From positions 17,566 through 81,565 of the forward strand of contig JAZTWJ010000107.1 in assembly GCA_045635785.1 (NCBI GenBank): a stretch of DNA of 64,000 nucleotides. The letters are read 5' to 3'. The DNA is from Flemingiibacterium sp045635785. Its GTDB lineage: Bacteria > Bacillota > Clostridia > Oscillospirales > CAG-272. Within the stretch, counting starts at the first letter, position 1. Each line of letters opens with the position of its first letter. The notes beneath the pieces are model-generated. The model was not told the origin of the DNA, did no database searches, and was given only the letters and a program-made list of their open reading frames with translations. Below are positions 16,985-25,813 of the stretch, piece after piece. A program made the position numbers and the translations under genes.

Positions 16985-18103
16985 ATGAAAGCTTTACGGT
17001 TATTGAGCACGGCGTTTATCTGTGTGCTGTTGCTTACCTGTGCGCTGTCGGCAAGTGAAGTCTCTGTGATATTAGACGAAAAACCGCTTGCTTTTACATC
17101 GCCGGCGATGCTGTATGATAATCGCACCCATGTGCAGGCGCAGACACTCTTTTCTGCCGCAAATTGCCTCGTCCTCGCAGACGGGGATTCCATCAGTGCA
17201 TGGAAGGGCGAGAACGCATTTATATTTAATGAAAACGGGCTGTTTCAAAACGGAAAGCTTGTAAGCGGTACCGAGCCGACAAACGGCTTGCTTCCGCTTC
17301 GTGCGGCAGCAGAAGCAATGGGTATGCGCGTGAATTGGTGTGCAAAAACTCTCACCGCCACGCTCACGACACCTCGCGGACAGCGGACGTACGAGACCAT
17401 CATAAACGGCTCTGCTGTCTATCCGTATTTCGAGGGTGAAACAGCGGTGAACGCACAAATCGAAGCCTTCGTCGCAGATTATTGCCAGCGAAGTGACTTG
17501 CGCCTCACATTTGAGATCACTTGCAATCGCAAAAATTATCTTTCGATGCTGTTTTATGAGCACAGAGCAAGCGGTATTCGCCGCCATGCCATGAGCTTTG
17601 ACATGGCATCCGACGGAAAGCTGCTTGCAATCAGCGATGTACTGTGTGCGGACATGCTGGAAACGATGCCGCTTTCCGAGGACAGCGCATGGCATCTGAC
17701 ATGCGATGGCGTGAAGATTTTTGACGACAAGCGCGGCATCAGCGCGGAGCTGCCGTATCAAAGCGGCGTGCTTCTCATTGATCTGTCGGGCGCAGGGCTG
17801 AAAACACTGACAGCATCTTTGGAAGGCAACAGCACTACGGGCTATCTTTGGCAGTCTGAACTGCCGGAAGAACTTGTTTCGGCAGTGTATGAATATGAGC
17901 TCACCAAACCGTCAGACGGCGGGATCATGAGTGTAGGCGGTATCTCCCGTTTCCATATCACGGGATTGTCCGAGGGCTATGGCGAGCTGATTTTCCGTTA
18001 TCTGCGTCCGTGGCAGGCGGATTCGGTGCAAAAAACCATCACCTACTGTATTTATGTGGAAGCGGATCACACCATCACGCTTCTTGATATTCGAGAAAGC
18101 TGA
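16985..18103 (+). CDS. Secreted protein: copper amine oxidase-like, DUF3298-like and chagasin-like domains
   Basis: 372 residues from ATG 16985 (AAAGGA upstream). A signal peptide covers about residues 1-23. Next is a copper amine oxidase N-terminal-like segment (VILDEKPLAFTSPAMLYDNR and LLPLRAAAEAMGMRVNW). A middle part resembles DUF3298/RsiV domains (YPYFEGETAVNAQIEAFV). The last 90 residues fit chagasin/I42 cysteine-protease inhibitors: the NSTTGYLW loop, the Gly-rich GGISRFHITG loop and RPW. It should lie outside the cell, perhaps wall-bound. Inhibition of papain-like proteases is the known role of I42 proteins; activity here is inferred. Confidence 0.72.
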   Translation: MKALRLLSTAFICVLLLTCALSASEVSVILDEKPLAFTSPAMLYDNRTHVQAQTLFSAANCLVLADGDSISAWKGENAFIFNENGLFQNGKLVSGTEPTNGLLPLRAAAEAMGMRVNWCAKTLTATLTTPRGQRTYETIINGSAVYPYFEGETAVNAQIEAFVADYCQRSDLRLTFEITCNRKNYLSMLFYEHRASGIRRHAMSFDMASDGKLLAISDVLCADMLETMPLSEDSAWHLTCDGVKIFDDKRGISAELPYQSGVLLIDLSGAGLKTLTASLEGNSTTGYLWQSELPEELVSAVYEYELTKPSDGGIMSVGGISRFHITGLSEGYGELIFRYLRPWQADSVQKTITYCIYVEADHTITLLDIRES

Positions 18104-18351
18104 CCGCTTTGGTCGATATAAACAGAATTATACGACATATATCGACGAAATTTTCACTTAAAACATGAAATTTACACTTGAAATAAACCGCATTTTGCGT
18201 TACAATATTATTATGTAAATTTTTCTCGATTATAAATCGGCGTATTCTGCCTATCATAAATTCGTCGGTTCTAAGAAAGCCGTCTTCGGCGGTTTTGATC
18301 GCAAAGCAAAGATTTTCAATCGGCATTTTTCGATATTTAAGGAGACATAAC

Positions 18352-19692
18352 ATGGCACTTCAGTTAAAAGATCAATATATTGCGGATTTCCTAACGTCCG
18401 AGGATCTGGTCGGCATTGAACCCGCCATCAAGACGGCAATGGCACAGCTTAGAAACAAAACCGGACTTGGCAGCGATTTCCTCGGTTGGGTTGATCTTCC
18501 CGTTTTATACGACAGGGATGAATTCGCACGCATCAAGCTTGCGGCGGCAAAGATTCAAAAGAACTGCGATATTCTTGTGGTCATCGGCATCGGCGGCTCT
18601 TATCTGGGCGCACGTGCCGCCATCGAATTCGTCAAATCTCCCTTGTACAACGAGAAGAAAAAGGACACACCTTCCGTTTATTTTGCGGGCAACAATATCT
18701 GTTCCTCCGCATTGGCAGAGCTGCTGGAGATCTGCGAGGGCAAGGATATCTGCGTCAATGTGATCTCAAAATCGGGTACCACCACAGAGCCTGCGATTGC
18801 TTTCCGCATTTTCCGCGATATGCTGGAAAAGAAGTACGGCGAGGAGGGCGCTCGCGAGCGCATTTTTGTCACCACCGACAAGGCACGCGGCACACTCAAA
18901 TCCTTTGCCACCGACAAAGGCTATGAAACCTTTGTCGTGCCGGATGATGTGGGTGGACGTTATTCTGTTCTGACGGCTGTGGGACTTCTTCCCATTGCGG
19001 CGGCAGGCTGTAATATCGACGCCATGATGGCAGGTGCGGCGGCGGCGCGCGAGGCATATTCCTCCGATGTGCTTGCGGAGAATGATGCGGCAAAATATGC
19101 GGCACTCCGTAACATCCTATACCGCAAGGGGATGACCACGGAGATCCTCGTTTCCTACGAATCGGCAATGCTGATGATGAATGAGTGGTGGAAACAGCTT
19201 TACGGCGAATCCGAGGGCAAGGCAAACATGGGTATCTTCCCCGCCTCGGTCATTTTCTCCACCGATCTTCACTCCCTCGGTCAGTATATCCAAGAGGGCA
19301 GACGCAATCTTTTCGAAACGGTCGTGGCAATCGAAAAATCCAACGATACCGTTATTATCCCGAATGATCCCGCAAATATTGACGGGTTGAACTTCCTCAC
19401 GGGCGAGGAGCTGCAAATGGTAAACAATGCGGCAATGAATGCAACGCTGCTTGCTCATATGGACGGCGGCGTGCCAAACATTCTGCTTCAGCTGCGCGAC
19501 CGCTCGGAGTATTCCTTCGGTTGGCTCGTGTACTTCTTTGAGCTTGCCTGTGCAATTTCCGGCTATACTCTCGGCGTGAATCCATTCAATCAGCCCGGTG
19601 TGGAAGCATACAAAAAGAATATGTACGCTCTGCTCGGCAAGCCGGGATATGAAGCGGAAAAGGCGGCTCTTGAGGCAAGAATGGCAAAATAA
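18352..19692 (+). CDS. pgi: Glucose-6-phosphate isomerase
   Basis: 446 residues from ATG 18352 (AAGGAGA upstream). Signatures are VVIGIGGSYLGARAAIEF, VISKSGTTTEPAIAFRIFR, PDDVGGRYSVLTAVGLLPIA and the C-terminal NPFNQPGVEAYKKNMYALLG. The length is typical of the short Gram-positive form. It interconverts glucose 6-phosphate and fructose 6-phosphate in glycolysis and would act on the product of the PTS encoded at 39-43 kb. Confidence 0.97.
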   Translation: MALQLKDQYIADFLTSEDLVGIEPAIKTAMAQLRNKTGLGSDFLGWVDLPVLYDRDEFARIKLAAAKIQKNCDILVVIGIGGSYLGARAAIEFVKSPLYNEKKKDTPSVYFAGNNICSSALAELLEICEGKDICVNVISKSGTTTEPAIAFRIFRDMLEKKYGEEGARERIFVTTDKARGTLKSFATDKGYETFVVPDDVGGRYSVLTAVGLLPIAAAGCNIDAMMAGAAAAREAYSSDVLAENDAAKYAALRNILYRKGMTTEILVSYESAMLMMNEWWKQLYGESEGKANMGIFPASVIFSTDLHSLGQYIQEGRRNLFETVVAIEKSNDTVIIPNDPANIDGLNFLTGEELQMVNNAAMNATLLAHMDGGVPNILLQLRDRSEYSFGWLVYFFELACAISGYTLGVNPFNQPGVEAYKKNMYALLGKPGYEAEKAALEARMAK

Positions 19693-19798
19693 TCCACTTC
19701 GGTGATTTAATTTTTGTTGCCTTCTCACAAGTATAACGTCAAGTTTTGTACAACTTGTAAAAACTTTGCGAAATCGTATATTTTGTTGATAAATCCTC

Positions 19799-19827
19799 TT
19801 GAAATTTTTGCTGATTTAGTGTAAAAT
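19799..19827 (+). promoter_or_regulatory. Promoter of the P-loop protein gene
   Basis: TTGAAA (19799-19804), 17 bases, TAAAAT (19822-19827). An inverted repeat CAAGTT...AACTTG (19740-19757) lies upstream. Confidence 0.65.
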
Positions 19828-19884
19828 ATAAATACGGAGATAGACCTCGGTTGTATCGCCTGAAATTCAAGGAGGATTACTCAC

Positions 19885-20292
19885 ATGTTAAAGTTAATTA
19901 TCGGCGTAAAGGGCACAGGCAAAACCAAGCAGTTGATCGACATGGTCAACGAAGCTTCTGAAAAGTCGCTCGGTTCGGTAGTCTGCATCGAAAAGGGTAC
20001 CAAGTTGACCTATGACATCAAGCATACTGCCCGTTTGATCGATACGGAACAGTACGGTGTCTGTGATGCACAGTCTCTGTTCGGTTTTATCGCAGGTATC
20101 AGCGCCTCCAATCACGACGTTACTGATATATATATCGACTCCGCGCTTAAGATTTGCGGCAACGATCTGGCAAGCTTTGAAAAGCTTTTGGACGAAGTCA
20201 ACGTTCTCGCTACAAAGCTTGAGCTTCACTGCACCATGACCTCTTCGATCGCAGCAGATGAGGCTACAGACACGATCAAGAAATATCTTTAA
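19885..20292 (+). CDS. Small P-loop protein of unknown function (135 aa)
   Basis: Starts at ATG 19885 after AAGGAGG. The N-terminus is a clear Walker A motif (LIIGVKGTGKTKQLID), and TDIYIDSALK near residue 90 could be a Walker B strand. At 135 residues it is far shorter than most P-loop NTPases and lacks further domains, cysteines or membrane segments. I do not recognise a named family. It has its own promoter and is followed by a 15-bp perfect hairpin (20310-20343), so it is probably monocistronic. Confidence 0.75.
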   Translation: MLKLIIGVKGTGKTKQLIDMVNEASEKSLGSVVCIEKGTKLTYDIKHTARLIDTEQYGVCDAQSLFGFIAGISASNHDVTDIYIDSALKICGNDLASFEKLLDEVNVLATKLELHCTMTSSIAADEATDTIKKYL

Positions 20293-20309
20293 GGCTGACT
20301 GAAAAACAG

Positions 20310-20343
20310 ATTCTGCCGCAAATAGCTTTATTTGCGGCAGAAT
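20310..20343 (+). terminator. 15-bp perfect hairpin after the P-loop gene
   Basis: ATTCTGCCGCAAATA (20310-20324), GCTT loop, and the exact complement (20329-20343). No T-run follows on the plus strand, so it may act as a weak terminator or as an RNA-stabilising stem. Confidence 0.6.
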
Positions 20344-20401
20344 TCATGTGTTATGACATCTTGTCCGTGCGCGGAATTCTTATTATAATTTGGAGTTAGA
20401 A

Positions 20402-21088
20402 ATGAAGAAAACGATTAGAATTGCGGCATTTGCCGCTGCGCTTCTGTCTCTTGCCGTCATGTCGGCAGGCTGTCGGAACGAAAAGCAGATTTCCGAGGAT
20501 CTTTCAGCCGTTGTTTCGGCGAGCGAGCAGCTTATTGCGCTGGAAGCAGGCGAAATCATGCTTCACGAATCTGTCAAGCTTGACAATGATGTAGAGGGAC
20601 ATGCGGTGAACAGCATCACCGAATTATATGTGAAATATGTGCAAAAGGACAATGTTCTCGATTACGATCTCGGCGTAACGGTGACTCGCGTGGTCGGCGG
20701 TGACATCACCAGCTACGACGCGCGCCATGAAAACGGAAAATTCGAGCAGTATCTCAACGGCGAGGAAGTATCCGTTGACCAGATCCCCGAGCCGGATCTG
20801 TTTGATCGCTTCCGCATTGATATAACCGCCGCAGATATTGAAAATATCGAAGTTTTCACAAAAGAGGGCTTGACCTGTTATGCTATGTCGATGATGGATA
20901 CTTATGCCGACAGCTTTGATTATGAGAAGGACGGCGTGAAATACGATTGCACGCAGGTTGTTTATAATTATAACATAGATGCTGAGGGTGTACTTCGTCA
21001 GGTTTTGGCAGAAAAGACCGCAACCTTGACAGATGCTTCAGGCGCATCGCAATCCGTGGTGGAATTTTCACAGGCAATTTCCGAATAG
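20402..21088 (+). CDS. Putative lipoprotein, function unknown
   Basis: 228 residues from ATG 20402 with TTGGAG upstream. A lipoprotein signal ends in VMSAGC (Cys at about residue 23). The remainder is acidic and beta-rich in appearance, with no cysteines beyond the lipidated one and another near residue 160. I do not recognise the family. It should be tethered outside the membrane. A terminator follows at 21093-21120. Confidence 0.75.
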   Translation: MKKTIRIAAFAAALLSLAVMSAGCRNEKQISEDLSAVVSASEQLIALEAGEIMLHESVKLDNDVEGHAVNSITELYVKYVQKDNVLDYDLGVTVTRVVGGDITSYDARHENGKFEQYLNGEEVSVDQIPEPDLFDRFRIDITAADIENIEVFTKEGLTCYAMSMMDTYADSFDYEKDGVKYDCTQVVYNYNIDAEGVLRQVLAEKTATLTDASGASQSVVEFSQAISE

Positions 21089-21092
21089 TTTT

Positions 21093-21120
21093 AAGGGGAC
21101 GCATCCGCGCCCCCTTTTTT
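21093..21120 (+). terminator. Terminator of the lipoprotein gene
   Basis: AAGGGG and CCCCTT arms flank a short loop, followed by TTTTTT. Confidence 0.75.
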
Positions 21121-21252
21121 GATGCATCAGGCAATGCCCTTTCGCGTTGCGAGGCGCACGGTGGGCACGCTCCATTTTTGTCAAAATATAGTCGCACATC
21201 ACAATTTGTACAAGTTTTTCCGATCCATTTTGTTAATTTCTTTGAAAATCTA

Positions 21253-21281
21253 TTGACTTTGCTTGGATTTTATGATATACT
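21253..21281 (+). promoter_or_regulatory. Promoter of the 107-aa gene
   Basis: TTGACT (21253-21258), 17 bases, TATACT (21276-21281), with an upstream TG one base before the -10. Confidence 0.8.
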
Positions 21282-21331
21282 CTTATATGTAAACATAAGG
21301 CGCAATTTCTTTGGAAAGGTCGAGTTAGCGT

Positions 21332-21655
21332 ATGAAAACACAAGTACCGCATAATGTTCTAACCATTTCAGAAATGACCAAAAGACCCAATCGTATGAAT
21401 GCGGAGGTCATTGACATCGAAAATGTTATCCTTACCGAGGAGTTAATAAAAAAACTGCGCGCAAGCCGCAGTATGTTTAATAAAAGTACATATGTGCAGA
21501 TCCTCTGCGGCGGCGTTCGCTACAATGTAGAAGGGCTTGATCGACTGAAAAACGATCGCTATCGTTTGACACTCATCTCACCGGAATTTCACGCAACGCT
21601 TCACGGATACAAAGACGGTGCCGTACATCTGACAAAAATTTCTGCCATTTCTTAA
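21332..21655 (+). CDS. Small protein of unknown function (107 aa)
   Basis: Starts at ATG 21332 with GAAAGG about 12 bases upstream. It is a soluble, basic protein (KLRASRSMFNKSTYVQILCG, then YRLTLISPEFHATLHGYKDG) without signal or membrane segments; the second half looks like a small beta-strand domain. I do not recognise the family. A strong promoter upstream and a GC-rich terminator at 21718-21749 mark it as an independent unit. Confidence 0.7.
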   Translation: MKTQVPHNVLTISEMTKRPNRMNAEVIDIENVILTEELIKKLRASRSMFNKSTYVQILCGGVRYNVEGLDRLKNDRYRLTLISPEFHATLHGYKDGAVHLTKISAIS

Positions 21656-21717
21656 GCAAATATCCCATCTTTGTATACAGCAACGAAAATCCGTTAAAAT
21701 GAAATATCATCTTAAAC

Positions 21718-21749
21718 GCGCGCTTTCTTTCCGGGAAGCGCGCTTTTTT
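21718..21749 (+). terminator. Terminator of the 107-aa gene
   Basis: GCGCGCTT (21718-21725) and AAGCGCGC (21736-21743), then TTTTTTA. Confidence 0.85.
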
Positions 21750-21936
21750 ACGGTTTTTACAAATTATACACATTACAAAACAATTTGTTAACAATTCTGT
21801 GATATACTGTATTCAAATCAATGTATCATCACAGACGGATGCAAAGAAAAGATGCAGCTTTGCGCGAAGCGACCTGATCCCCATCAACATGCAGAGAGGC
21901 ATGATCCATACTTTTTATTAAACGGAGGACGTGTAC

Positions 21937-23214
21937 ATGACACCCAATTCCAACACCCGCAGTGAAAAACTCAAGCTTTTTGTATGCACGGACATTGTCA
22001 GCTTGACGCCCGGCTACATGGAGCCCGATGATTCCCAGTCGCTGATTCGACTGCTTTGCTTTTCCGATTTGTTCGATATTCGCGGAATCGTAGCCACCGC
22101 GCACAAGACCATTGGAACCCATATGCACATCGTTGACGAAATTCTCGACGCATATGAAAAGGTTTATGATAAATTCTGCGTACATTCGTCCGAATTCCCG
22201 ACTCCTGCATATTTGCGAAGCATCTCCTTCTCCGGAAGCGAGCAGAACGGCCTTGAAAATATGGGCGAGGGCAAGGATACGGAAGGTTCCATGCATATCG
22301 TTCGCGCGATCAACGAATCCGATACACCCATTTGGTTTGTACTGTGGGGCGGCGCGCTGGATCTGGCGCAGGCTATCTGGTATGTTGATAAAAACTATTC
22401 CGAGGAAGATGCAAAGGCTTGGCGTGCAAAGATCCGCATTTATTCCATCGGCGACCAGTACGATAATGCAGGTCCTTGGATCCGCGAGCATTATCCGGAT
22501 ATTCATTATCTCTCCAGCTACGGCGCATACCGTGGCGTATACCGCGATGGCGATGTTTCCCTTTCGAGCAGCGAATGGGTGGAAGAAAACATCAAAGGGA
22601 ACGGACATCCCCTTGCCACCATTTATCCCAATTACAACGGCGGCGACCCTTGGGGCGAGGTCAAGGGCATCAAAGAGGGTGACACACCTTCCTTCCTGTT
22701 CCTGATCCCCAACGGCTTGTGCTTCCCCAATCAACCCGAGCTTGGCGGCTGGGGCGGACGCTTCCAGACTCAAAACGGCATTCGCTACACGGACGACGTG
22801 GATAATTGGGAGGGCGAAGCTGCGCCGCGTTCCAACGTATTCCGTTGGCGTGAAGCCTTCAACAGCGAATTTGTGGCAAGACTGCGTTGGGTAAACTGCA
22901 CGCCCGCAGAAGCGATCTATCCGCCGATCATCGAGGGCGCACAGCAGCCTGAAGTGCTGAATGTCCGCGCAGGCGAGAGCATCAGCTTGAAGGCGCCTGT
23001 TGTACATGTAACCAACGGCAACGAAAAGTTCTCCTACCGTTGGTTTGTATATCCCGAAGTGGAAAACATGCCCGAGCTTGTCACCGAAGGCAATGATGTG
23101 CGCTTCACCGTTCCCGCAGACACCAAACAGCTCGTGGTAAACTTTGCTGTCAAAAACGGCGATTTTCCCTCGATTACGCGCTACAAGCGTTGGATCCTCC
23201 ACGTTGACGCATAA
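21937..23214 (+). CDS. DUF1593 (Sde182-like) nucleoside-hydrolase-fold protein
   Basis: 425 residues from ATG 21937 (GGAGG upstream). The N-terminal domain resembles nucleoside hydrolase-like DUF1593 proteins: VCTDIVSL...EPDDSQSLIRLL supplies the Asp cluster, with GGALDLAQAIW further on. The C-terminal 100 residues form a beta-sandwich-like region (VLNVRAGESISLKAPV, FSYRWFVYPEVE). Relatives are described from polysaccharide-degrading bacteria such as Saccharophagus, where one binds cellulose. There is no signal peptide, so it appears cytoplasmic, unlike those. It is 40 bases upstream of a sulfatase and probably shares its transcript, pointing to carbohydrate processing (inference). Confidence 0.82.
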   Translation: MTPNSNTRSEKLKLFVCTDIVSLTPGYMEPDDSQSLIRLLCFSDLFDIRGIVATAHKTIGTHMHIVDEILDAYEKVYDKFCVHSSEFPTPAYLRSISFSGSEQNGLENMGEGKDTEGSMHIVRAINESDTPIWFVLWGGALDLAQAIWYVDKNYSEEDAKAWRAKIRIYSIGDQYDNAGPWIREHYPDIHYLSSYGAYRGVYRDGDVSLSSSEWVEENIKGNGHPLATIYPNYNGGDPWGEVKGIKEGDTPSFLFLIPNGLCFPNQPELGGWGGRFQTQNGIRYTDDVDNWEGEAAPRSNVFRWREAFNSEFVARLRWVNCTPAEAIYPPIIEGAQQPEVLNVRAGESISLKAPVVHVTNGNEKFSYRWFVYPEVENMPELVTEGNDVRFTVPADTKQLVVNFAVKNGDFPSITRYKRWILHVDA

Positions 23215-23254
23215 TTGACGAACGATTCATCTGTTTAGACAAAAGCACAAATTT

Positions 23255-24637
23255 ATGAAGCCAAATATTTTATTCATATCCTGTGATCAACAGCGTTGGG
23301 ACTGCCTCGGTTTCAATCACAGATATCCTGTCAAAACGCCGCATCTCGACCGACTTGCGGAGGAGGGCGTGTGCTTTGATCAAAGCTTCACTCCGCTCCC
23401 CACCTGCTGCCCTGCCCGACAGGCGCTCATCTGTGGCAGACGCCCCGAGCGTTACGGCGCGCTGTTAAACTACGATCAGGGGATCCCCGTGCACTCCCTC
23501 ACCCCCGATGCCTTCTCTTGGGCAAGAGAGCTCAACGCAGACGGCTACAAAACCGCCTATGTGGGCAAATGGCACGTCAGCCCCAAATATACGCCCCTTG
23601 ACTTCGGTTACGATGTGTATATCAGCGAATGGGATCTGAGTGCGCCCATGAAGAAGAAGCATCCAAACTGCAAGTTTGAGAAGAGCTTTTTCGGTGAAAA
23701 AAGCCCATTCCCGCTTGAAGATTCGCCCACCCATCAGAATGCCGCCCATGTGATCAGGCTCATTGATGAGTATGAAAACGGGCCGTGGCATATCAAGATG
23801 GATTTTGCGGAGCCGCATCTGCCGTGCCGCCCATCCGAGCCGTTCGCCTCCATGTACGATCATGAGGATATTCCCCGTTGGCACGCCTTCGACGATCCGC
23901 TGACAGACAAACCGTACATTCAAAAGCAAATGCTTTTGAATTGGAAGACAGAGGCAATGGGTTGGGAGGATTTCGAAGAAACAGTCAAATTGTATTACGG
24001 CTATATCTCTCAGGTCGATGATGCCATCGGCCGTGTAATCGAGCATCTTCGGAAGAAGAATATGCTTGACAACACCATCATCATCTATACCGCCGATCAT
24101 GGCGATATGTGTGGTGATCGGCATATGATGGACAAGCATTATATCATGTATGAAGAGGTTATACATGTGCCGCTGGTCATCCGTGCGCCCATGCTTTCTG
24201 AGGGCGGACGCCGTTGCGATGCCATTGTCACGAATATGCTGGATCTGGTTCCGACCATATTGGAAATGGCAGGTCTGGAAGCCCCCGAAAATTCTGACGC
24301 GATCTCTCTGATGCCCTATTTGAAGGGCGAAGAACATCCGTCTCCGCGTCGGTATGCGCTGACCACCTACAACGGTCAGCAGTTCGGATTGTATCTGCAA
24401 CGCATGATCCGCGACAAACGGTGGAAATACACATGGAATCCCACCGATGTAGATGAGCTGTACGATTTGGAAAAGGATCCGTATGAGCTGCAAAATCTTG
24501 TGCATGATCCATCTCACGCCGAAATTTTGCAAAAGCTGCGCATTGATCTGTTCAACGAACTGTTGGCTGTGAACGATTTTACGACTCACGGCAGACAATG
24601 GATGAAGGATCAACTGCTGCTCGGACGAAAGATCTGA
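23255..24637 (+). CDS. Cys-type sulfatase
   Basis: 460 residues. The formylglycine motif CxPxR is present as C51-C-P-A-R55 with a following ICGRRP. Metal ligands are visible in FISCDQQRWD near the start and YTADHGDMCGD at about residue 285; GKWHVSP and the C-terminal DLEKDPYELQNL stretch are typical. It would hydrolyse a sulfate ester. No signal peptide is visible, so the substrate is probably taken up first. The Cys form needs maturation, which the anSME at 33699-34817 could supply. No good ribosome site precedes the start, suggesting coupling to the DUF1593 gene. Confidence 0.93.
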   Translation: MKPNILFISCDQQRWDCLGFNHRYPVKTPHLDRLAEEGVCFDQSFTPLPTCCPARQALICGRRPERYGALLNYDQGIPVHSLTPDAFSWARELNADGYKTAYVGKWHVSPKYTPLDFGYDVYISEWDLSAPMKKKHPNCKFEKSFFGEKSPFPLEDSPTHQNAAHVIRLIDEYENGPWHIKMDFAEPHLPCRPSEPFASMYDHEDIPRWHAFDDPLTDKPYIQKQMLLNWKTEAMGWEDFEETVKLYYGYISQVDDAIGRVIEHLRKKNMLDNTIIIYTADHGDMCGDRHMMDKHYIMYEEVIHVPLVIRAPMLSEGGRRCDAIVTNMLDLVPTILEMAGLEAPENSDAISLMPYLKGEEHPSPRRYALTTYNGQQFGLYLQRMIRDKRWKYTWNPTDVDELYDLEKDPYELQNLVHDPSHAEILQKLRIDLFNELLAVNDFTTHGRQWMKDQLLLGRKI

Positions 24638-24641
24638 TACA

Positions 24642-24674
24642 AAAAGCCGCCAAGGCAAAACCTTGGCGGCTTTT
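24642..24674. terminator. Bidirectional terminator between sulfatase and methyltransferase genes
   Basis: AAAAGCCGCCAAGG (24642-24655), a 5-base loop, CCTTGGCGGCTTTT (24661-24674). It serves the two convergent genes. Confidence 0.9.
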
Positions 24675-24697
24675 GTTATGCAATTTTGGAACGACTT

Positions 24698-25813
24698 TTA
24701 GAATGCCATGCGTCCCCATCCGCGATTTTTGCCGGAAATGGGTTCGAGATTCAAAAGCTCGCGCGCGGTATTTACATAATAGCGGTAATTTTCCAGCGGA
24801 GTGCCGTTGGGGATTCTGTGGTCCAAACCAAAGGCAACGCCACCCTCCTGCATCAGAGGCTGCATCTTATACTCCAGCTCCTTGCGGATATCTTCCTTGG
24901 AAGAACGAAGGATATGCTTGTCAATGCCGCCCTTGAACTTGATGGCATTGCCGTACTTTTTACGCAGCGCGACAATATCCATTCCCGCAGCAGGCTCGCA
25001 AGGATAGAAGATGTTGACGCCTGCTTCCATAAACGGTTCGATGACCGATTCCACGTTGCCGTCGCTGTCCTGCGAGAACAGGCGCGTTCCTCTTTCCTGC
25101 AAAAGATCCCAAATTCTTCTGTAATAAGGCGAGATAAACTCTCTGACCTGCTTCGGGCCGACCAGCGGACCCGATTTGCCCGCCAAGTCTTCATGAACAG
25201 CCAGGTTGTCGATGGTAAGCTCGCGGGTGATCGCTTCATAAACCTTGAAGGTGGTATCGGACACGGTGTTGATGATGTCCATCATCAGCTCCGGATCCTC
25301 GTAATAGCAGATACACGCACCCTCATCGCCCATCAGCTCACGCGGAAGGTCATATCCGCCGGGCATGCCGGCAATGATCAGTACGCCCTCCGACTGCAGC
25401 TTCTTTGCGCGCTCAAGTCTCTCGCGGTCGATGCGGTCGGGAGTAAAGGTGAACATGTGCTTGATCTTCAGCCAGCTGTCCATATCCTTGACCGGATAAT
25501 CGAGGGGCAGCGGAATGCTGGCGGTCGACTTGATCAGCTTCATGGTTCTGCCGTAGCCGTCTTTTGTGATACGGTATTCGTCAGTTTCCTCCAAAACCTC
25601 GGATTTGAAGGTGTTGCGCGCGCCTGTGCCGCCGATCCAAAAATTCGGAATGTAGTCAAATTCAAACGCCTCAAGCGAAATTTCCTCGGGGGTTGCGCCC
25701 TGCTCTGCCCATTCCTTTTCAAGTCCCACAAGCGGACCGAAAAGCTCACAGAACATCTGCCGTTCGGGCTTTCCCGTCATCAACTCAATGTATTGCGTTC
25801 TTGTCCATTTCAT
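24698..25813 (-). CDS. UroD-type corrinoid methyltransferase, paralog 1
   Basis: 371 residues from ATG 25813 (AGGAG eight bases upstream). The fold is that of uroporphyrinogen decarboxylase-like methyltransferases (MtaA/MtbA/CmuA relatives): WTRTQYIELMTGKPERQMF at the N-terminus, GGIDKHILR and FGLDHRIPNGTPLENYRYYV towards the C-terminus. Where MtaA-like proteins carry a zinc-binding HxC, this one reads SQDSDGN, as in paralog 4 (SLDCDG). It probably moves a methyl group to or from a corrinoid protein. It is transcribed away from the corrinoid protein gene across a shared 329-base control region. Confidence 0.8.
   Translation of the reverse strand: MKWTRTQYIELMTGKPERQMFCELFGPLVGLEKEWAEQGATPEEISLEAFEFDYIPNFWIGGTGARNTFKSEVLEETDEYRITKDGYGRTMKLIKSTASIPLPLDYPVKDMDSWLKIKHMFTFTPDRIDRERLERAKKLQSEGVLIIAGMPGGYDLPRELMGDEGACICYYEDPELMMDIINTVSDTTFKVYEAITRELTIDNLAVHEDLAGKSGPLVGPKQVREFISPYYRRIWDLLQERGTRLFSQDSDGNVESVIEPFMEAGVNIFYPCEPAAGMDIVALRKKYGNAIKFKGGIDKHILRSSKEDIRKELEYKMQPLMQEGGVAFGLDHRIPNGTPLENYRYYVNTARELLNLEPISGKNRGWGRMAF

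Noticed and set aside
21829..23202. Long minus-strand open frame (457 codons) opposite the DUF1593 gene
   Set aside because: Exact antisense of a well-supported gene with a ribosome site; composition is that of a shadow frame.
23465..24658. Long minus-strand open frame opposite the sulfatase
   Set aside because: The plus strand carries clear sulfatase motifs; the opposite frame has no recognisable domain or ribosome site.
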